A stretch of DNA of 64,000 bases from Streptomyces violaceusniger Tu 4113 (GCF_000147815.2 NC_015957.1:6510001-6574000), one strand, 5' to 3'; numbered from the stretch's first letter, positions 28,952 to 38,637 are shown. Notes: generated by a model not told the origin, from the sequence alone. Made by a program: numbers and translations.

Positions 28952-29920
28952 TCAGAAGGCGAAGAGCGAGATGATGGCGATGTTGCAGACCAGCAGCGCC
29001 CCGGCGGTGGGGATCTGCGCCTTGATGGGCCCGTACTGGTCCTTGAGTTCCAGCAGCGCGGCGGGCACCAGGTTGAAGTTGGCGGCCATGGGGGTCACGA
29101 GCGTGCCGCAGAAACCGGCCAGCATGCCGACGGCGAGGACGACGGGCGGATCCCCGTGCATCTGCTGGATGAGCACGGGCCAGCCGATGGCGGCGGTCAT
29201 CACCGGGAAGGCGGCGAAGGCGTTGCCCATGATGATGGTGAACAGGGCCATTCCGATGCAGTAGACGGCCACGGCGATGTACTTCTGGCCGTCCGGCAGC
29301 AACTGCTCGGTGATCTTGCCGACCTGGGTGCCGACCCCGGCCACCTGGAAGATGGAGCCGAGCACGGCGAGCAGTTGGGGCAGCAGCAGCGCCCAGCCCA
29401 TGGACTCCAGCAGGCTCCGGCCGGCGTGCAGGGGCACCGAGGGCCGCCGCTCGCGCACCACGACCATGGCGACCAGCAGCCCGGCGATCGCGCCGAAGCC
29501 GAGGCCGAGGATGGTCTCGCTGCCCTCCTCCAGGACGGGTTCGCCACCGATGTGCCAGTGCTTGACGGCCGAGGCGCAGACGACGGCGACCAGCGGGATG
29601 GTGAGCGCCGGGACGAACAGTTTGCTGCCGAGCCGGGCGGCCGTGGCGGTGCGCTGCTCGGGGGTGGTGGTGTTCGGCACGCCGCGCCCGGTGAGCTGGA
29701 AGCCGCCGAGGCAGACCATGGCGAGGACGGCGACGCCCAGCGGTTCGGCCGGGGCCTTCTTCTCCACCACCCAGCTGCTGTAGAAGAAGCAGCCGCCGAG
29801 CAGCCCCCAGAAGGCGGCCGAGCCAAGGCGCTTGGGGTTGCTGCGGTCGACGGCCATCTGGGCGGCCATGGCGAGGAAGACGGCGCCGACGAGCCAGTAG
29901 AACCACTCCGCCTTGATCAC
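28952..29920 (-). CDS. 5-oxoproline transporter subunit, DUF979 family
   Basis: 322 residues from the GTG at 29920, overlapping the DUF969 stop (GTGA). It is an integral membrane protein with about eight to nine hydrophobic segments, starting AEWFYWLVGAVFLAMAAQMAV and ending ALLVCNIAIISLFAF. GMLAGFCGTLVTPMAANFNLVP is a conserved-looking re-entrant or substrate region. DUF979 and DUF969 proteins always occur as a pair and are predicted, from their association with pcp and pxp genes, to import 5-oxoproline; the context here agrees. Direct proof of substrate is not in the sequence. Confidence 0.85.
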   Translation of the reverse strand: MIKAEWFYWLVGAVFLAMAAQMAVDRSNPKRLGSAAFWGLLGGCFFYSSWVVEKKAPAEPLGVAVLAMVCLGGFQLTGRGVPNTTTPEQRTATAARLGSKLFVPALTIPLVAVVCASAVKHWHIGGEPVLEEGSETILGLGFGAIAGLLVAMVVVRERRPSVPLHAGRSLLESMGWALLLPQLLAVLGSIFQVAGVGTQVGKITEQLLPDGQKYIAVAVYCIGMALFTIIMGNAFAAFPVMTAAIGWPVLIQQMHGDPPVVLAVGMLAGFCGTLVTPMAANFNLVPAALLELKDQYGPIKAQIPTAGALLVCNIAIISLFAF

Positions 29921-30639
29921 TTGGCTTCCTCCGCGGTGCGGCTGCCCTTGGCAGCGGATCGGCCGCCGGCGGCGGCGAGGTCGTGGTCCAGGGAGCGGTC
30001 CAGGCGCAGCAGCCGGAAGCCATGGATGAGGAACGCGCAGACGGCGGTGGGGATGGCCCACAGCGCAAGCTGCAGCGGCTCCAGATGGGTGTGGTACGTG
30101 GTGTTGACGAATCCGGTGATCAGCAGGATCGAGCCGATGGCCAGGAAGCAGTCCTCGCCGAAGAACAGCCCGACCGTGTCGGCGCTGGCGGAGTACGAAC
30201 GGACGCGCTCGCGGACCCGCTCGGGCAGCGGGCCGTGGCGGCGTTCCGCGGCGCCCTCGGCCATCGGCGCGACCATGGGCCGCACGCTCTGGGCGGGGCC
30301 GCCGATGCTGGTGAGGCCGAGCGCGGCGGTGAGCTGGCGCAGCGCCAGGTAGAGGGCGAGGAACCGGCCGGTGGTGAGCTTGCCGAGCCGCCCGATGAGG
30401 GTCCGGGCCTGCTCCTGGAGGCCGTTGCGCTCCAGGAGGCCGATCACGGGCAGGGTGATGACGAAGATCGTCACCGAGCGGCTGGAGGCGAAGCCGTCGC
30501 CGAAGGCCGCCAGGATCTCCTGGGGCGAGAGCTTGGCCAGCAGTCCGGTGGCGATGCCGGCGACCCCCACCACCAGCAACGGGTTGCGTCGTGTGGCGAA
30601 TCCGAGGATCACCACGAGGACGCCAAGGAGAACGATCAT
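29917..30639 (-). CDS. 5-oxoproline transporter subunit, DUF969 family
   Basis: 240 residues, first gene of a four-gene leftward operon (DUF969, DUF979, pcp, DUF2891). Hydrophobic segments include MIVLLGVLVVILGFATRR at the very N-terminus and SILLITGFVNTTYHTHL further on. TSIGGPAQSVRPMVAPMAEGAA is a conserved-looking polar loop with glycines and prolines. The C-terminal 30 residues are charged and probably cytoplasmic. It is predicted to form one permease with the DUF979 protein. An operator-like palindrome matching the one before pxpA lies 64-86 bp upstream of its ATG, pointing to co-regulation by the adjacent GntR protein. Confidence 0.86.
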   Translation of the reverse strand: MIVLLGVLVVILGFATRRNPLLVVGVAGIATGLLAKLSPQEILAAFGDGFASSRSVTIFVITLPVIGLLERNGLQEQARTLIGRLGKLTTGRFLALYLALRQLTAALGLTSIGGPAQSVRPMVAPMAEGAAERRHGPLPERVRERVRSYSASADTVGLFFGEDCFLAIGSILLITGFVNTTYHTHLEPLQLALWAIPTAVCAFLIHGFRLLRLDRSLDHDLAAAGGRSAAKGSRTAEEAK

Positions 30640-30702
30640 GCGTCCAGCCTTCCGCGCAGAAGGACCTCACGGGGGCGTGAGGAGAGTGCACCGGAGGCTA
30701 GG

Positions 30703-30725
30703 CGTTCGTTCAACGATCCGACAAG
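30703..30725. promoter_or_regulatory. Operator-like site of the 5-oxoproline regulon (transporter side)
   Basis: On the minus strand this reads CTTGTCGGATCGTT followed by gAACGAAC, with core palindrome TCGTT-c-AACGA. The 14-mer is identical to the site before pxpA. A further half-site, GTCGGATCGTT, lies at 30753-30763. Confidence 0.75.
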
Positions 30726-30779
30726 AGCCTGAAACGAACTTGTTCCGGCTCCGTCGGATCGTTTACCGCTGGGAAACCT

Positions 30780-31583
30780 CTATCGCCGGGACATCTTCCG
30801 CCCGTAGGCATCAGCCAACTGCCCCTGGGAATCGTCCAGATAGGAGGCGAGCAGCCGCTCCGCCTCCACCGCGTCGCCGCTCTGCAGCACCTCGAGGATC
30901 TGGCGGTTGCGCACCAGATAGGGGGCGTAAAAGCGGCGGGGGTCGGCCATGACGTGGAAGACCAGCCGGAGCTCGGCCAGCACCCCGCGCATGAGTTCGT
31001 CCGCGCGGGGACTTCCGGCGAGGGAGACGATCGCCTGATGGAAGCGGATATTGGCGGTGGACAGCTCCTCCCAGGCCCGGTCCCGCGCGGCGCGCTCGCC
31101 CGCCAGGACCGCCGCCTCGACCGCCTGGACCGCGTAGGGCGGCTCGCCCAGACCGCGCACCGTCGCGCATTCGACGAGCCGGCGCACGCGGTAGATGTCA
31201 TTGAGGTCGTCCACCGTGACGACGCGGACGAACACCCCGCGGTTCAGCTCGTGCACCAGCAGCCGCTCATGGGTCAGCAGGCGGAACGCCTCACGGAGGG
31301 TGTTGCGCGAGACGCCGAGCGCGCCGCCCACGCTGTCCTCGGACAGCCGGGTGCCGGGCGGGAAGAACCCCTCGGCGATGCGGTCGCGCAGGATGTCGGC
31401 GACGCGCTCCGCCGTGCTGGTGCGCCCCAGCAGGGCCCGGTCGGCCTCGAGCCCGGCGGCGAGACCGGAGACCTGGGGGTACCCGGCCGCCTCCGCCGCC
31501 TCCGGCATCTCCGGCGACTCGTCCGACGATTCCTCCGACGACTCGCCGGACCGGCGATTTACGCCTTTTGTCCCGTTCGCCAC
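30780..31583 (-). CDS. GntR/FadR-type transcriptional regulator (FCD domain), likely 5-oxoproline regulator
   Basis: From the GTG at 31583 the protein has 267 residues; an upstream in-frame TTG at 31631 would give 283. After a Ser/Glu-rich, poorly conserved N-terminus, the winged helix is at about 55-120 (GGALGVSRNTLREAFRLLTHERLLVHE). The C-terminal part is an all-helical FCD ligand-binding domain (RRLVECATVRGL, ANIRFHQAIVSLAGSPR, LRLVFHVMADPRRFYAPYLVRNRQIL), whose His/Asp residues commonly bind a metal and a carboxylate effector. It lies between the two 5-oxoproline operons, each preceded by the same palindrome, and one copy overlaps its own promoter region, so autoregulation is likely. The effector is inferred to be 5-oxoproline. 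Confidence 0.9.
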   Translation of the reverse strand: MANGTKGVNRRSGESSEESSDESPEMPEAAEAAGYPQVSGLAAGLEADRALLGRTSTAERVADILRDRIAEGFFPPGTRLSEDSVGGALGVSRNTLREAFRLLTHERLLVHELNRGVFVRVVTVDDLNDIYRVRRLVECATVRGLGEPPYAVQAVEAAVLAGERAARDRAWEELSTANIRFHQAIVSLAGSPRADELMRGVLAELRLVFHVMADPRRFYAPYLVRNRQILEVLQSGDAVEAERLLASYLDDSQGQLADAYGRKMSRR

Positions 31584-31661
31584 ATCAGCCCCAGTTCGAT
31601 GTCTCGTTCGTCCCGTATAGCGAGAAGTCAAGCCCAGAAACCGTCACCGGACAACAACCAT

Positions 31662-31683
31662 CTTGTCGGATCGTTCAACGATC
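31662..31683. promoter_or_regulatory. Operator-like site of the 5-oxoproline regulon (pxp side)
   Basis: CTTGTCGGATCGTTCAACGATC, of which GATCGTT-c-AACGATC (31669-31683) is a perfect palindrome. It sits 62-83 bp upstream of the pxpA ATG and about 80-100 bp upstream of the GntR start, so one bound protein could control both. Confidence 0.78.
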
Positions 31684-31744
31684 GCTTACCTTGTGGTGCC
31701 ATCCACAGCCCCTCACGTATCCCCCACGCCCCGAACGGACGGAT

Positions 31745-32524
31745 ATGACCGCATCCTTGGCGAACCTGTCCATCGACCTCAACGCCGACCTCGGCGAGGG
31801 GTTCGGCCGCTGGGAGCTCACCGACGACGAGGCCCTGCTGTCCATCGTCACCAGCGCCAATGTCGCCTGTGGCTTCCACGCCGGGGACCCCTCGACCATG
31901 CGCCGGGTGTGCGAGCTGGCCGCCGAGCACGGGGTGCGCATCGGGGCCCAGGTCTCCTACCGTGACCTGGCCGGTTTCGGCCGGCGCAGCATGGACGTCC
32001 CGCCACGGGAGCTGACCGACGAGATCGCCTATCAGATCGGCGCACTGGAGATCTTCGCCCGCGCCGCCGGGGCGCGGGTGCACTACGTCAAGCCGCATGG
32101 CGCGCTCTACAACCGCAGCGTGCACGACGAGGCGCAGGCCGCCGCCGTGGTCGAGGGCGTCCGACTGGCGGCCGGCGGTCCGCTGCCGGTGCTGGGGCTG
32201 CCCGGATCCCGGCTGCACGAGGCGGCCCGCGCGACCGGGCTGCCGGTGATCGCCGAGGCGTTCGCCGACCGCGCCTACACCGCCGCCGGGACCCTCGTAC
32301 CGCGCGGCGAGCCCGGCGCCGTGGTCTCCGACCCGGACACGGTGGTCAAGCGCGCCCTCGGCTTCGCCCGGGACCGCGCGGTGACCTCGATCGACGGAGA
32401 GCGCATCGAGGTGGACGTGCGCTCGCTGTGCGTTCACGGGGACACCCCCGGCGCCGCCGACCTCGCCCGCCGGGTGCGGGGCGAGCTGACGGCCGCCGGA
32501 GTGCGCGTGGCGGCGTTCATATGA
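31745..32524 (+). CDS. pxpA: 5-oxoprolinase subunit PxpA (LamB/YcsF family)
   Basis: 259 residues from ATG 31745. The opening SIDLNADLGEGFGRWEL, the NVACGFHAGDPSTMRR segment, and VKPHGALYNR are family hallmarks and contain the conserved Asp/His residues of the YcsF fold. PxpA, PxpB and PxpC together hydrolyse 5-oxoproline to glutamate with ATP. It overlaps pxpB (ATGA). The promoter region contains the operator-like palindrome shared with the transporter operon. Confidence 0.95.
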   Translation: MTASLANLSIDLNADLGEGFGRWELTDDEALLSIVTSANVACGFHAGDPSTMRRVCELAAEHGVRIGAQVSYRDLAGFGRRSMDVPPRELTDEIAYQIGALEIFARAAGARVHYVKPHGALYNRSVHDEAQAAAVVEGVRLAAGGPLPVLGLPGSRLHEAARATGLPVIAEAFADRAYTAAGTLVPRGEPGAVVSDPDTVVKRALGFARDRAVTSIDGERIEVDVRSLCVHGDTPGAADLARRVRGELTAAGVRVAAFI

Positions 32525-33189
32525 CCCTGCGGTCCCTGCCCGTCGGCGAGCACGGGCTGCTCATCGAGGTCGACAGCGGCGAGGCGGCCGAGGCGCTCCA
32601 CGCCGAGCTGCTGCGCCGCGCCGCCGCGCGGGAGCTCCCGGCCGTACGCGAGATCGTGCCCGCCGCCCGCACCGTGTTCCTCGACGGGCTCGCCGACCCC
32701 GGGCGGCTCGCCGCCGAGCTGCCCGGCTGGCGGATACCGCCGCTGGACCGCGGCGACAGCGAGATCGTCGAGGTGTCCGTGCGCTACGACGGGCCCGATC
32801 TGGCCGAGGTCGCGAAGCGGTGGGGGGTGACGCCCGAGGAAGCCGTAAGGATCCACTCCGGGACCGAGTTCCGGATTGCCTTCTGCGGCTTCGCGCCCGG
32901 CTTCGGCTATCTGACGGGGCTGCCCGAGCGGTTCCATGTGCCGCGCCACGCGACGCCCAGGACCCGGGTGCCGGTCGGCTCGGTGGCCCTCGCGGGCGGG
33001 TACACGGGCGTCTATCCGCGCTCGTCCCCCGGCGGCTGGCAGCTCATCGGCACCACGGACGCCGTGCTGTGGGACACCGCGCGGAAACCGGCGGCGCTCT
33101 TCACTCCCGGCACCCGCGTCCGTTTCATCCCGGTACGGGCTACGGCGGACCCGGCGCCGGACCCCACCCCGGGAGGGACGGCGCCATGA
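32521..33189 (+). CDS. pxpB: 5-oxoprolinase subunit PxpB (KipI family)
   Basis: 222 residues from ATG 32521, overlapping the stop of pxpA. KipI-family signature segments are present: the N-terminal LPVGEHGLLIEVDS, then EIVPAARTVFLD, and the cyclophilin-like C-terminal part with AFCGFAPGFGYLTGLPE and PRTRVPVGSVALAGGYTGVYPRSSPGGWQLIG. It is one half of the ATP-using PxpB-PxpC complex, which was long annotated as an allophanate-hydrolase subunit. It overlaps pxpC (ATGA), so the three subunits are likely made in fixed ratio. Confidence 0.95.
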   Translation: MTLRSLPVGEHGLLIEVDSGEAAEALHAELLRRAAARELPAVREIVPAARTVFLDGLADPGRLAAELPGWRIPPLDRGDSEIVEVSVRYDGPDLAEVAKRWGVTPEEAVRIHSGTEFRIAFCGFAPGFGYLTGLPERFHVPRHATPRTRVPVGSVALAGGYTGVYPRSSPGGWQLIGTTDAVLWDTARKPAALFTPGTRVRFIPVRATADPAPDPTPGGTAP

Positions 33190-34103
33190 CCGACAGCGCC
33201 TTCGTCGTCGTACGCCCGGGAGCCCTGACCACCGTCCAGGACCTGGGCCGCGTCGGCCATGCCCATCTCGGGGTGCCCCGCTCGGGTGCGCTCGACCAGC
33301 CCGCCCACCGGCTCGCCAACCGCCTGGTGGGCAACGCCGAAGGGGCCGCCACCCTGGAGACCGCGCTGACCGGCTGTGCGGTGCGGCTGCGCCGCCCGGC
33401 CACGGTCGCGGTCACCGGCGCGCCCTGCCCGGTCACGGTCGACGGCCGGCCCGCCGCGTGGGGAGCGGCCGTACGGGTGCCGGCGGGCGCGCTCCTGGAG
33501 GCCGGGGCCGCCGCCCACGGGGTGCGCAGCTATGTGGCGTTCGACGGTGGTGTCGAGGCCGAGCCGGTGCTCGGCAGCCGGGCCACGGATGTGCTCTCCG
33601 GGCTGGGCCCGGCGCCGCTCGTGGACGGCGCGGTGCTGCGGCTCGGGCCACCGGGCGGGCCCGCGCCCGGTGTGGACGGGGTACCGCATCGGGGCGTCGC
33701 ACCGGAGCTGGTGCTTCCCGTGGTGCTCGGCCCGCGCGACGACTGGTTCACCCCGGCGGGGCTGCGCACCCTCACCACCGGGGAGTTCCGGGTCTCGGCC
33801 GCGAGCAACCGGATCGGCCTGCGGACCGAGGGCCCCTCGCTGGAACGGGCGAAGGACGGTGAGCTGGCCAGTGAGGGGATGGCGCTCGGCGCGCTCCAAG
33901 TCCCGCCGGACGGACGGCCGGTGCTCTTCCTCGCCGACCATCCGACGACCGGCGGCTACCCGGTCGTGGGCGTCGTGCCGGAGCCGTATCTGGCCGCCGC
34001 CGCGCAGGCCGTCCCCGGCACCCCGGTGCGCTTCACCCCGCTGGGCCGGGCCTCCTGGGGACCGCCTGCGCGGCGCAACGTCGCGGACGGGCTCGGCTAT
34101 TAA
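33186..34103 (+). CDS. pxpC: 5-oxoprolinase subunit PxpC (KipA/biotin-dependent carboxyltransferase-like)
   Basis: 305 residues from ATG 33186. Family features are VVRPGALTTVQDLGRVGHAHLGVPRSGALD at the N-terminus (first 20 residues given by VVRPGALTTVQDLGR), later SNRIGLRTEGP, and FLADHPTTGGYPVVGVV near the C-terminus. It closes the pxpABC operon. After its stop there is no simple terminator; a set of REP-like repeats follows at 34226-34402. Confidence 0.94.
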   Translation: MTDSAFVVVRPGALTTVQDLGRVGHAHLGVPRSGALDQPAHRLANRLVGNAEGAATLETALTGCAVRLRRPATVAVTGAPCPVTVDGRPAAWGAAVRVPAGALLEAGAAAHGVRSYVAFDGGVEAEPVLGSRATDVLSGLGPAPLVDGAVLRLGPPGGPAPGVDGVPHRGVAPELVLPVVLGPRDDWFTPAGLRTLTTGEFRVSAASNRIGLRTEGPSLERAKDGELASEGMALGALQVPPDGRPVLFLADHPTTGGYPVVGVVPEPYLAAAAQAVPGTPVRFTPLGRASWGPPARRNVADGLGY

Positions 34104-34459
34104 CAGGCCCTTGCGCCAGCAGGTGTCCGACGGATCTTGACGCCTGCGGCGGGCCGCTCCCCGCCCCGCCCCTTCCCTCAACTGGGGCTCCGCCCCAGGC
34201 CCCGGGGTCCAGGGCGGAGCCGCTGCCACGCGGCGGAGCCGCATATCGATGCGATCCAGCCCCTCCGGCGTCCGAGGAGCGGGGTCCTGGGGCGGAGCCC
34301 CGGCGGCGGCCGGGGGCCGGGCCCCACGCGGCGGAGCCGCATATCGATGCTGCGGGAAGGGGCGGGGAGGGGAAAGCGTCGATATGCGGCCCCGCCGCGT
34401 GGTCCGTCGGACACCCCGTAACCCGCCCTGGCCCGGACAGGACCCAGCCCCGGCAGCCC
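34104..34459. other. Intergenic, REP-like repeat region between pxpC and the wbl gene
   Basis: These 356 bp hold no credible gene. Besides the 27-bp repeats listed separately, GGGGCTCCGCCCCAG (about 34185-34199) recurs in inverted orientation at about 34287-34301. Such elements could fold into strong hairpins and end transcription from both converging genes. Confidence 0.6.
34226..34402. repeat. Three copies of a 27-bp REP-like element
   Basis: The element ccacgcggcggagccgcata plus tcgatgc occurs directly at 34226-34252 and 34324-34350, and inverted with two changes at 34376-34402. The second and third copies face each other across 25 bp and could form a long hairpin. Confidence 0.85.
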
Positions 34460-34726
34460 CTAGCGGGCCCGCCGTGCGCCGACCCGCTCCCTGCGCTGTG
34501 CCTTGCGGCGCAGGGAGCGGCGCTCCTCCTCACCGACGCCGCCCCAGACCCCGTGGGTCATCCCGGTCTCCAGCGCGTACTCCAGGCATTCCTGGATCAC
34601 CGGACAGCGGTGGCAGACCTCCTTGGCCCGCGCCTCCTGCTGCTGGGCGGCCGGGCCCGCCACTCCCACCGGGAAGAACAGCTCCGGGTCCTTGTGCGTG
34701 CATTCGGCCTTCTGCCACCAGGCCAT
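34460..34726 (-). CDS. WhiB-family iron-sulfur regulator
   Basis: 88 residues. The four cluster cysteines are C9, C38, C41 and C47 (C-x28-C-x2-C-x5-C), followed by the G-V-W-G-G turn at 59-63 and a basic C-terminal tail (RRSLRRKAQRRERVGARRAR) for DNA binding. These are all defining features of the actinobacterial Wbl family, which bind a [4Fe-4S] cluster and usually act with the primary sigma factor. It resembles but is not clearly WblE or WblA, so no symbol is given. It lies alone, convergent with pxpC, and upstream DNA (34727-35025) must contain its promoter. Confidence 0.93.
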   Translation of the reverse strand: MAWWQKAECTHKDPELFFPVGVAGPAAQQQEARAKEVCHRCPVIQECLEYALETGMTHGVWGGVGEEERRSLRRKAQRRERVGARRAR

Positions 34727-35025
34727 GGCTGCCCCTTCCGTGAACGACGGTGCTGTAAGCGCCCGCCGTCGGACTCACACGCATGGTTCGCGAGCGGGCG
34801 CCGCCCGGGAATCATGCGGGCGCGTCCTAGCGGGCTTCGATAAGGGTCGGGTTTCCGATCGTGGCGGCGGCAAACGGATCCAAACGCGCCATGGCTCACA
34901 CCGGACTTCCTCGGTGAGCGCCGGGACGGCCTCGGCCCGTCCCCGGGGGCGTCAGCCCCGCCACGCGACGGTGAGCGGTCATGCGTCCAATCCGGCATCA
35001 GCCACCGGCCACCGGCCACCGGCGA
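34727..35025. other. Intergenic region upstream of the wbl gene
   Basis: No gene is seen in these 299 bp. The region holds the leftward promoter of the WhiB-like gene and the 3' flank of the 5-oxoprolinase gene. I could not identify a convincing promoter or hairpin. Confidence 0.5.
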
Positions 35026-38000
35026 TCAGTCCCCGGCCTCCTCCGCCGGGCCGTAACCGCCGCCGCCCGGCGTGTGGACGACGAGGATGTCCCCCACCCC
35101 GACGTCCGCCGCGTCGCGGCCCGCCAGGCGGTCCACCGAACCGTTGGCGCGCTCGATCAGATTCGCGCCCAGCGCGCCCGGTTCGCCACCGCCCATGCCG
35201 TACGGGGGCACCCGGCGGTGGCCGGTGAGGAGGGCGATGGTCATCGGCTCCAGGAAGCGGATGCGGCGGGTGACGCCGTGGCCGCCGCGCCAGTGGCCGC
35301 GGCCGCCGCTGTCCCGGCGGATCGCGAAGCTCTCCACCCGCACCGGATAGCGCCACTCCAGCACCTCGGGGTCGGTCAGCCGGGAGTTGGTCATATGGGT
35401 CTGTACGGCGTCCGCGCCGTCGAAGCCGTCTCCCGCACCCGAGCCGCTGGCGACCGTCTCGTAGTACTGGACGCGGTCATTGCCGAAGGTGACGTTGTTC
35501 ATCGTGCCGGAACCCTCGGCCTGGACGCCCAGGGCCGCGTACAGGGCGCCCGTGACGGCCTGGGAGGTCTCGACGTTCCCGGCGACCGTGGCGGCCGGGA
35601 AGACGGGCGCCAGCATCGAGCCCTCGGGGATGCGGACCTCGATGGGCTTGAGGCAGCCGCTGTTGAGCGGGATGTCCTCGGCGACCAGCGTCCGGAAGAC
35701 ATAGAGCACGGCCGCCATGACCACCGAACTGGGCGCGTTGTCATTGCCCGGCCGCTGAGGCGAGGTGCCGGTGAAGTCCAGAAGGGCGCCGCGCGCCGTG
35801 CGGTCCACCGTAAGGGTGACGTGGATGACGGCCCCGCTGTCGGTCTCGTAGCGGTACGAGCCGTCGCCGAGGCCGGTCACGAGGCGGCGCACCGACTCCT
35901 CGGCGTTGTCCTGGACGTGCCCCATATAGGCGTGCACGACATCGAGGCCGAACTGCCCGATCATCCGGCGCAGTTCCTGGATGCCCTTCTCGTTGGCGGC
36001 GATCTGGGCGCGCAGATCGGCGAGGTTGGCGTCCGGGGCGCGGGACGGATACGGCCCGCCGGTCAGCAGTTCACGGGTCTCCCGCTCGCGCAGCGCCCCG
36101 TCCCGTACCAGCAGCCAGTTGTCGAAGAGGACGCCCTCCTCCTGGATGGTGCGGCTGAAGGCGGGCATGGAACCGGGGGTGATGCCGCCGATCTCGGCGT
36201 GGTGGCCGCGCGAGGCGACGAGGAAGAGCAGTTCGTCTCCCGCCTCGTCGAAGACCGGGCTGACCACGGTGACATCCGGCAGGTGGGTGCCTCCGTGGTA
36301 CGGGTCGTTGATCGCGTACACATCGCCGGGCCGCATCGTGTCCCCGTTGCGCCGCAGCACCTCCTTGATGGACTCGCCCATGGAGCCCAAGTGCACCGGG
36401 ATGTGGGGGGCGTTGGCGATGAGATTGCCCTCGGCGTCGAAGAGGGCGCAGGAGAAGTCGAGCCGCTCCTTGATGTTGACGGAGTGGGCGGTGTGCTCCA
36501 GGCGCACGCCCATCTGTTCGGCGATGGCCATGAAGAGGCTGTTGAAGACCTCCAGCATCACGGGGTCCACCTCGGTGCCGACCGCGGTGGTGCTCGGCCG
36601 CGGCCGGACCCGGGTGAGCAGCAGATGGCCGCCTTCGCCCGCGGTGGCCTGCCAGCCGGGGTCGACCACAGTGGTGGCGTCCTCCTCGGCGATGATCGCG
36701 GGCCCGGTGACCCGGTCCGACGGGCGCATACGGTCGCGTTCATGCAGAACGGTCCGCTGCCATCGCCCTTCCGCGAACATCCTTACGGTCGTCACGGGCG
36801 CCAGTTCGCCCTCCCTGGGCGGCCGCTGAACGGCATGGCCGCCGGTGGGCCCGGACGCGCCGACCGCCTCGACCGACACCGCCTCCACGACCAGTGGCTT
36901 GTCCATGGTGAACGCGTAGCGCGCGCGGTGTGCCCGGACGAACTCCTCGGTCATCGCGGTGACAGAGCCCAGCGGGACGGGGATGCTGGAGTCGGTGCCC
37001 GCGTACCGCAGATGGACGCGAACGACGGTGTCCAGGGTGTCCTCGGGGACACCGTCCGCGAGCAGTTCGTCCCGGGTCTGGCCGGCCAGCCGCGCACACA
37101 GCTCGCGCACGCGCGGCAGCGTCTGCTCGCCCAGCTCCGCCTCGACGGCCTGCTCGCGCATGGCGGTGGCGTCGGCCACCCCGATGCCGTACGCGGAGAG
37201 CACCCCCGCGAGCGGCGGCACGATCACCGTGCCGATGCCGAGCGCGTCGGCGACCGCGCAGGCGTGCTGGCCGCCCGCGCCGCCGAAGCTGGTGAGCGCG
37301 TAGCGGGTCACGTCACGGCCGCGCTGCACGGAGATCTTCTTGACCGCGTTGGCCATGTTGAGCACCGCGATGTCCAGGAAGCCCACCGCGGCCTCCTCCG
37401 GTCCGCGCCGGTCGCCGGTCGCCTCCGCGATCTCCTCGGCGAGCGCGCCGAAGCGCTCCCCGACCGCTCCCGCGTCCAGCGGCTGATCGGCGTGCGGGCC
37501 GAAGACCGCCGGGAAGTGGTCCGGCTGGATCCGGCCGAGCATCACATTCGCGTCGGTCACGGTCAGCGGGCCGCCGCGCCGGTAGCAGGCGGGGCCGGGG
37601 ACGGCCCCGGCCGAGTCCGGCCCCACCCGGTAGCGCCGGCCGTCGAAGTGGAGCACCGAACCGCCGCCCGCCGCCACGGTGTGGATGTTCATCATCGGGG
37701 CGCGCATCCGCACCCCGGCGACCTCGGTGCCGAAAACGCGCTCGAACTCGCCCGCGTAGTGCGAGACATCGGTCGAGGTGCCGCCCATGTCGAAGCCGAT
37801 GACGCGGTCGTGTCCGGCCTCGCCGGAGGAGCGCGCCATGCCCACCACACCGCCCGCCGGTCCGGACAGCACCGCGTCCTTGCCCCGGAAGTGCGCGGCC
37901 TCCCGCAACCCTCCGTTGGACTGCATGAACATCAGCCGGATACCGCGCAGTTCGACGGCCACGTCCTCCACATAGCGGCGCAGGATGGGCGAGAGATACG

Positions 38001-38637
38001 CGTCGACCACGGTGGTGTCGCCGCGTGACACCAGTTTCATCAGCGGGCTGACCTCATGGGAGCAGCTCACCTGCGCAAAGCCGAGGTCCCGCGCCACCGC
38101 GGCGAGGGCCTGTTCGTGGGCGGCGTGCCGATAGCCGTGCAGCAGGACGACGGCGGCGCTGCGGAAGCCGTCGCGGTGGGCGGTGCGCAACGCCTCGGCG
38201 GCGGCGTCGAGGTCCAGGGAGCGGACGACCTCGCCGTGGGCGTCCACCCGCTCGGGGATCTCCACCACCCGGTCGTACAGCGCCTCGGGGAGCAGGATCC
38301 GGCGGTCGAAGAGGCGGGGGCGGTTCTGGTACGCGATGCGCAGCGCGTCCCGGAAGCCTTCGGTGACGACGAGGACGGTCGGCTCGCCCTTGCGCTCCAG
38401 CAGGGCGTTGGTGGCGACCGTGGTGCCCATCTTGACGACGTCGATCATGTCGGCCGGGACCGGTTCACCGGGGCCGAGCCCCAGCGTCTGCCGGATCCCG
38501 GCGACAGCGGCGTCGGTATAGCGCTCGGGGTGGTGGGAGAGCAGCTTGCGGGTGACCAGGCGGCCGTCCGGACGCTTGCCGACGACGTCCGTGAAGGTTC
38601 CGCCCCGGTCGATCCAGAATTCCCAGCGACCCGTCAC
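35026..38637 (-). CDS. ATP-dependent 5-oxoprolinase / hydantoinase A-B fusion (OPLAH type)
   Basis: 1,203 residues from GTG 38637, which overlaps the SGNH hydrolase stop (GTGA). The N-terminal HyuA-like half starts [19 protein letters not shown] and includes [35 protein letters not shown] and [13 protein letters not shown]. The C-terminal HyuB-like half includes NPYHGG-type text ([18 protein letters not shown]), [33 protein letters not shown] and [16 protein letters not shown]. Length and fusion order match eukaryote-type 5-oxoprolinase, which cleaves 5-oxoproline to glutamate with ATP; a hydantoinase substrate is the alternative. It lies only 0.9 kb from the unrelated pxpABC genes yet is linked translationally to glycosyltransferase genes instead. 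Confidence 0.9.
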   Translation of the reverse strand: MTGRWEFWIDRGGTFTDVVGKRPDGRLVTRKLLSHHPERYTDAAVAGIRQTLGLGPGEPVPADMIDVVKMGTTVATNALLERKGEPTVLVVTEGFRDALRIAYQNRPRLFDRRILLPEALYDRVVEIPERVDAHGEVVRSLDLDAAAEALRTAHRDGFRSAAVVLLHGYRHAAHEQALAAVARDLGFAQVSCSHEVSPLMKLVSRGDTTVVDAYLSPILRRYVEDVAVELRGIRLMFMQSNGGLREAAHFRGKDAVLSGPAGGVVGMARSSGEAGHDRVIGFDMGGTSTDVSHYAGEFERVFGTEVAGVRMRAPMMNIHTVAAGGGSVLHFDGRRYRVGPDSAGAVPGPACYRRGGPLTVTDANVMLGRIQPDHFPAVFGPHADQPLDAGAVGERFGALAEEIAEATGDRRGPEEAAVGFLDIAVLNMANAVKKISVQRGRDVTRYALTSFGGAGGQHACAVADALGIGTVIVPPLAGVLSAYGIGVADATAMREQAVEAELGEQTLPRVRELCARLAGQTRDELLADGVPEDTLDTVVRVHLRYAGTDSSIPVPLGSVTAMTEEFVRAHRARYAFTMDKPLVVEAVSVEAVGASGPTGGHAVQRPPREGELAPVTTVRMFAEGRWQRTVLHERDRMRPSDRVTGPAIIAEEDATTVVDPGWQATAGEGGHLLLTRVRPRPSTTAVGTEVDPVMLEVFNSLFMAIAEQMGVRLEHTAHSVNIKERLDFSCALFDAEGNLIANAPHIPVHLGSMGESIKEVLRRNGDTMRPGDVYAINDPYHGGTHLPDVTVVSPVFDEAGDELLFLVASRGHHAEIGGITPGSMPAFSRTIQEEGVLFDNWLLVRDGALRERETRELLTGGPYPSRAPDANLADLRAQIAANEKGIQELRRMIGQFGLDVVHAYMGHVQDNAEESVRRLVTGLGDGSYRYETDSGAVIHVTLTVDRTARGALLDFTGTSPQRPGNDNAPSSVVMAAVLYVFRTLVAEDIPLNSGCLKPIEVRIPEGSMLAPVFPAATVAGNVETSQAVTGALYAALGVQAEGSGTMNNVTFGNDRVQYYETVASGSGAGDGFDGADAVQTHMTNSRLTDPEVLEWRYPVRVESFAIRRDSGGRGHWRGGHGVTRRIRFLEPMTIALLTGHRRVPPYGMGGGEPGALGANLIERANGSVDRLAGRDAADVGVGDILVVHTPGGGGYGPAEEAGD

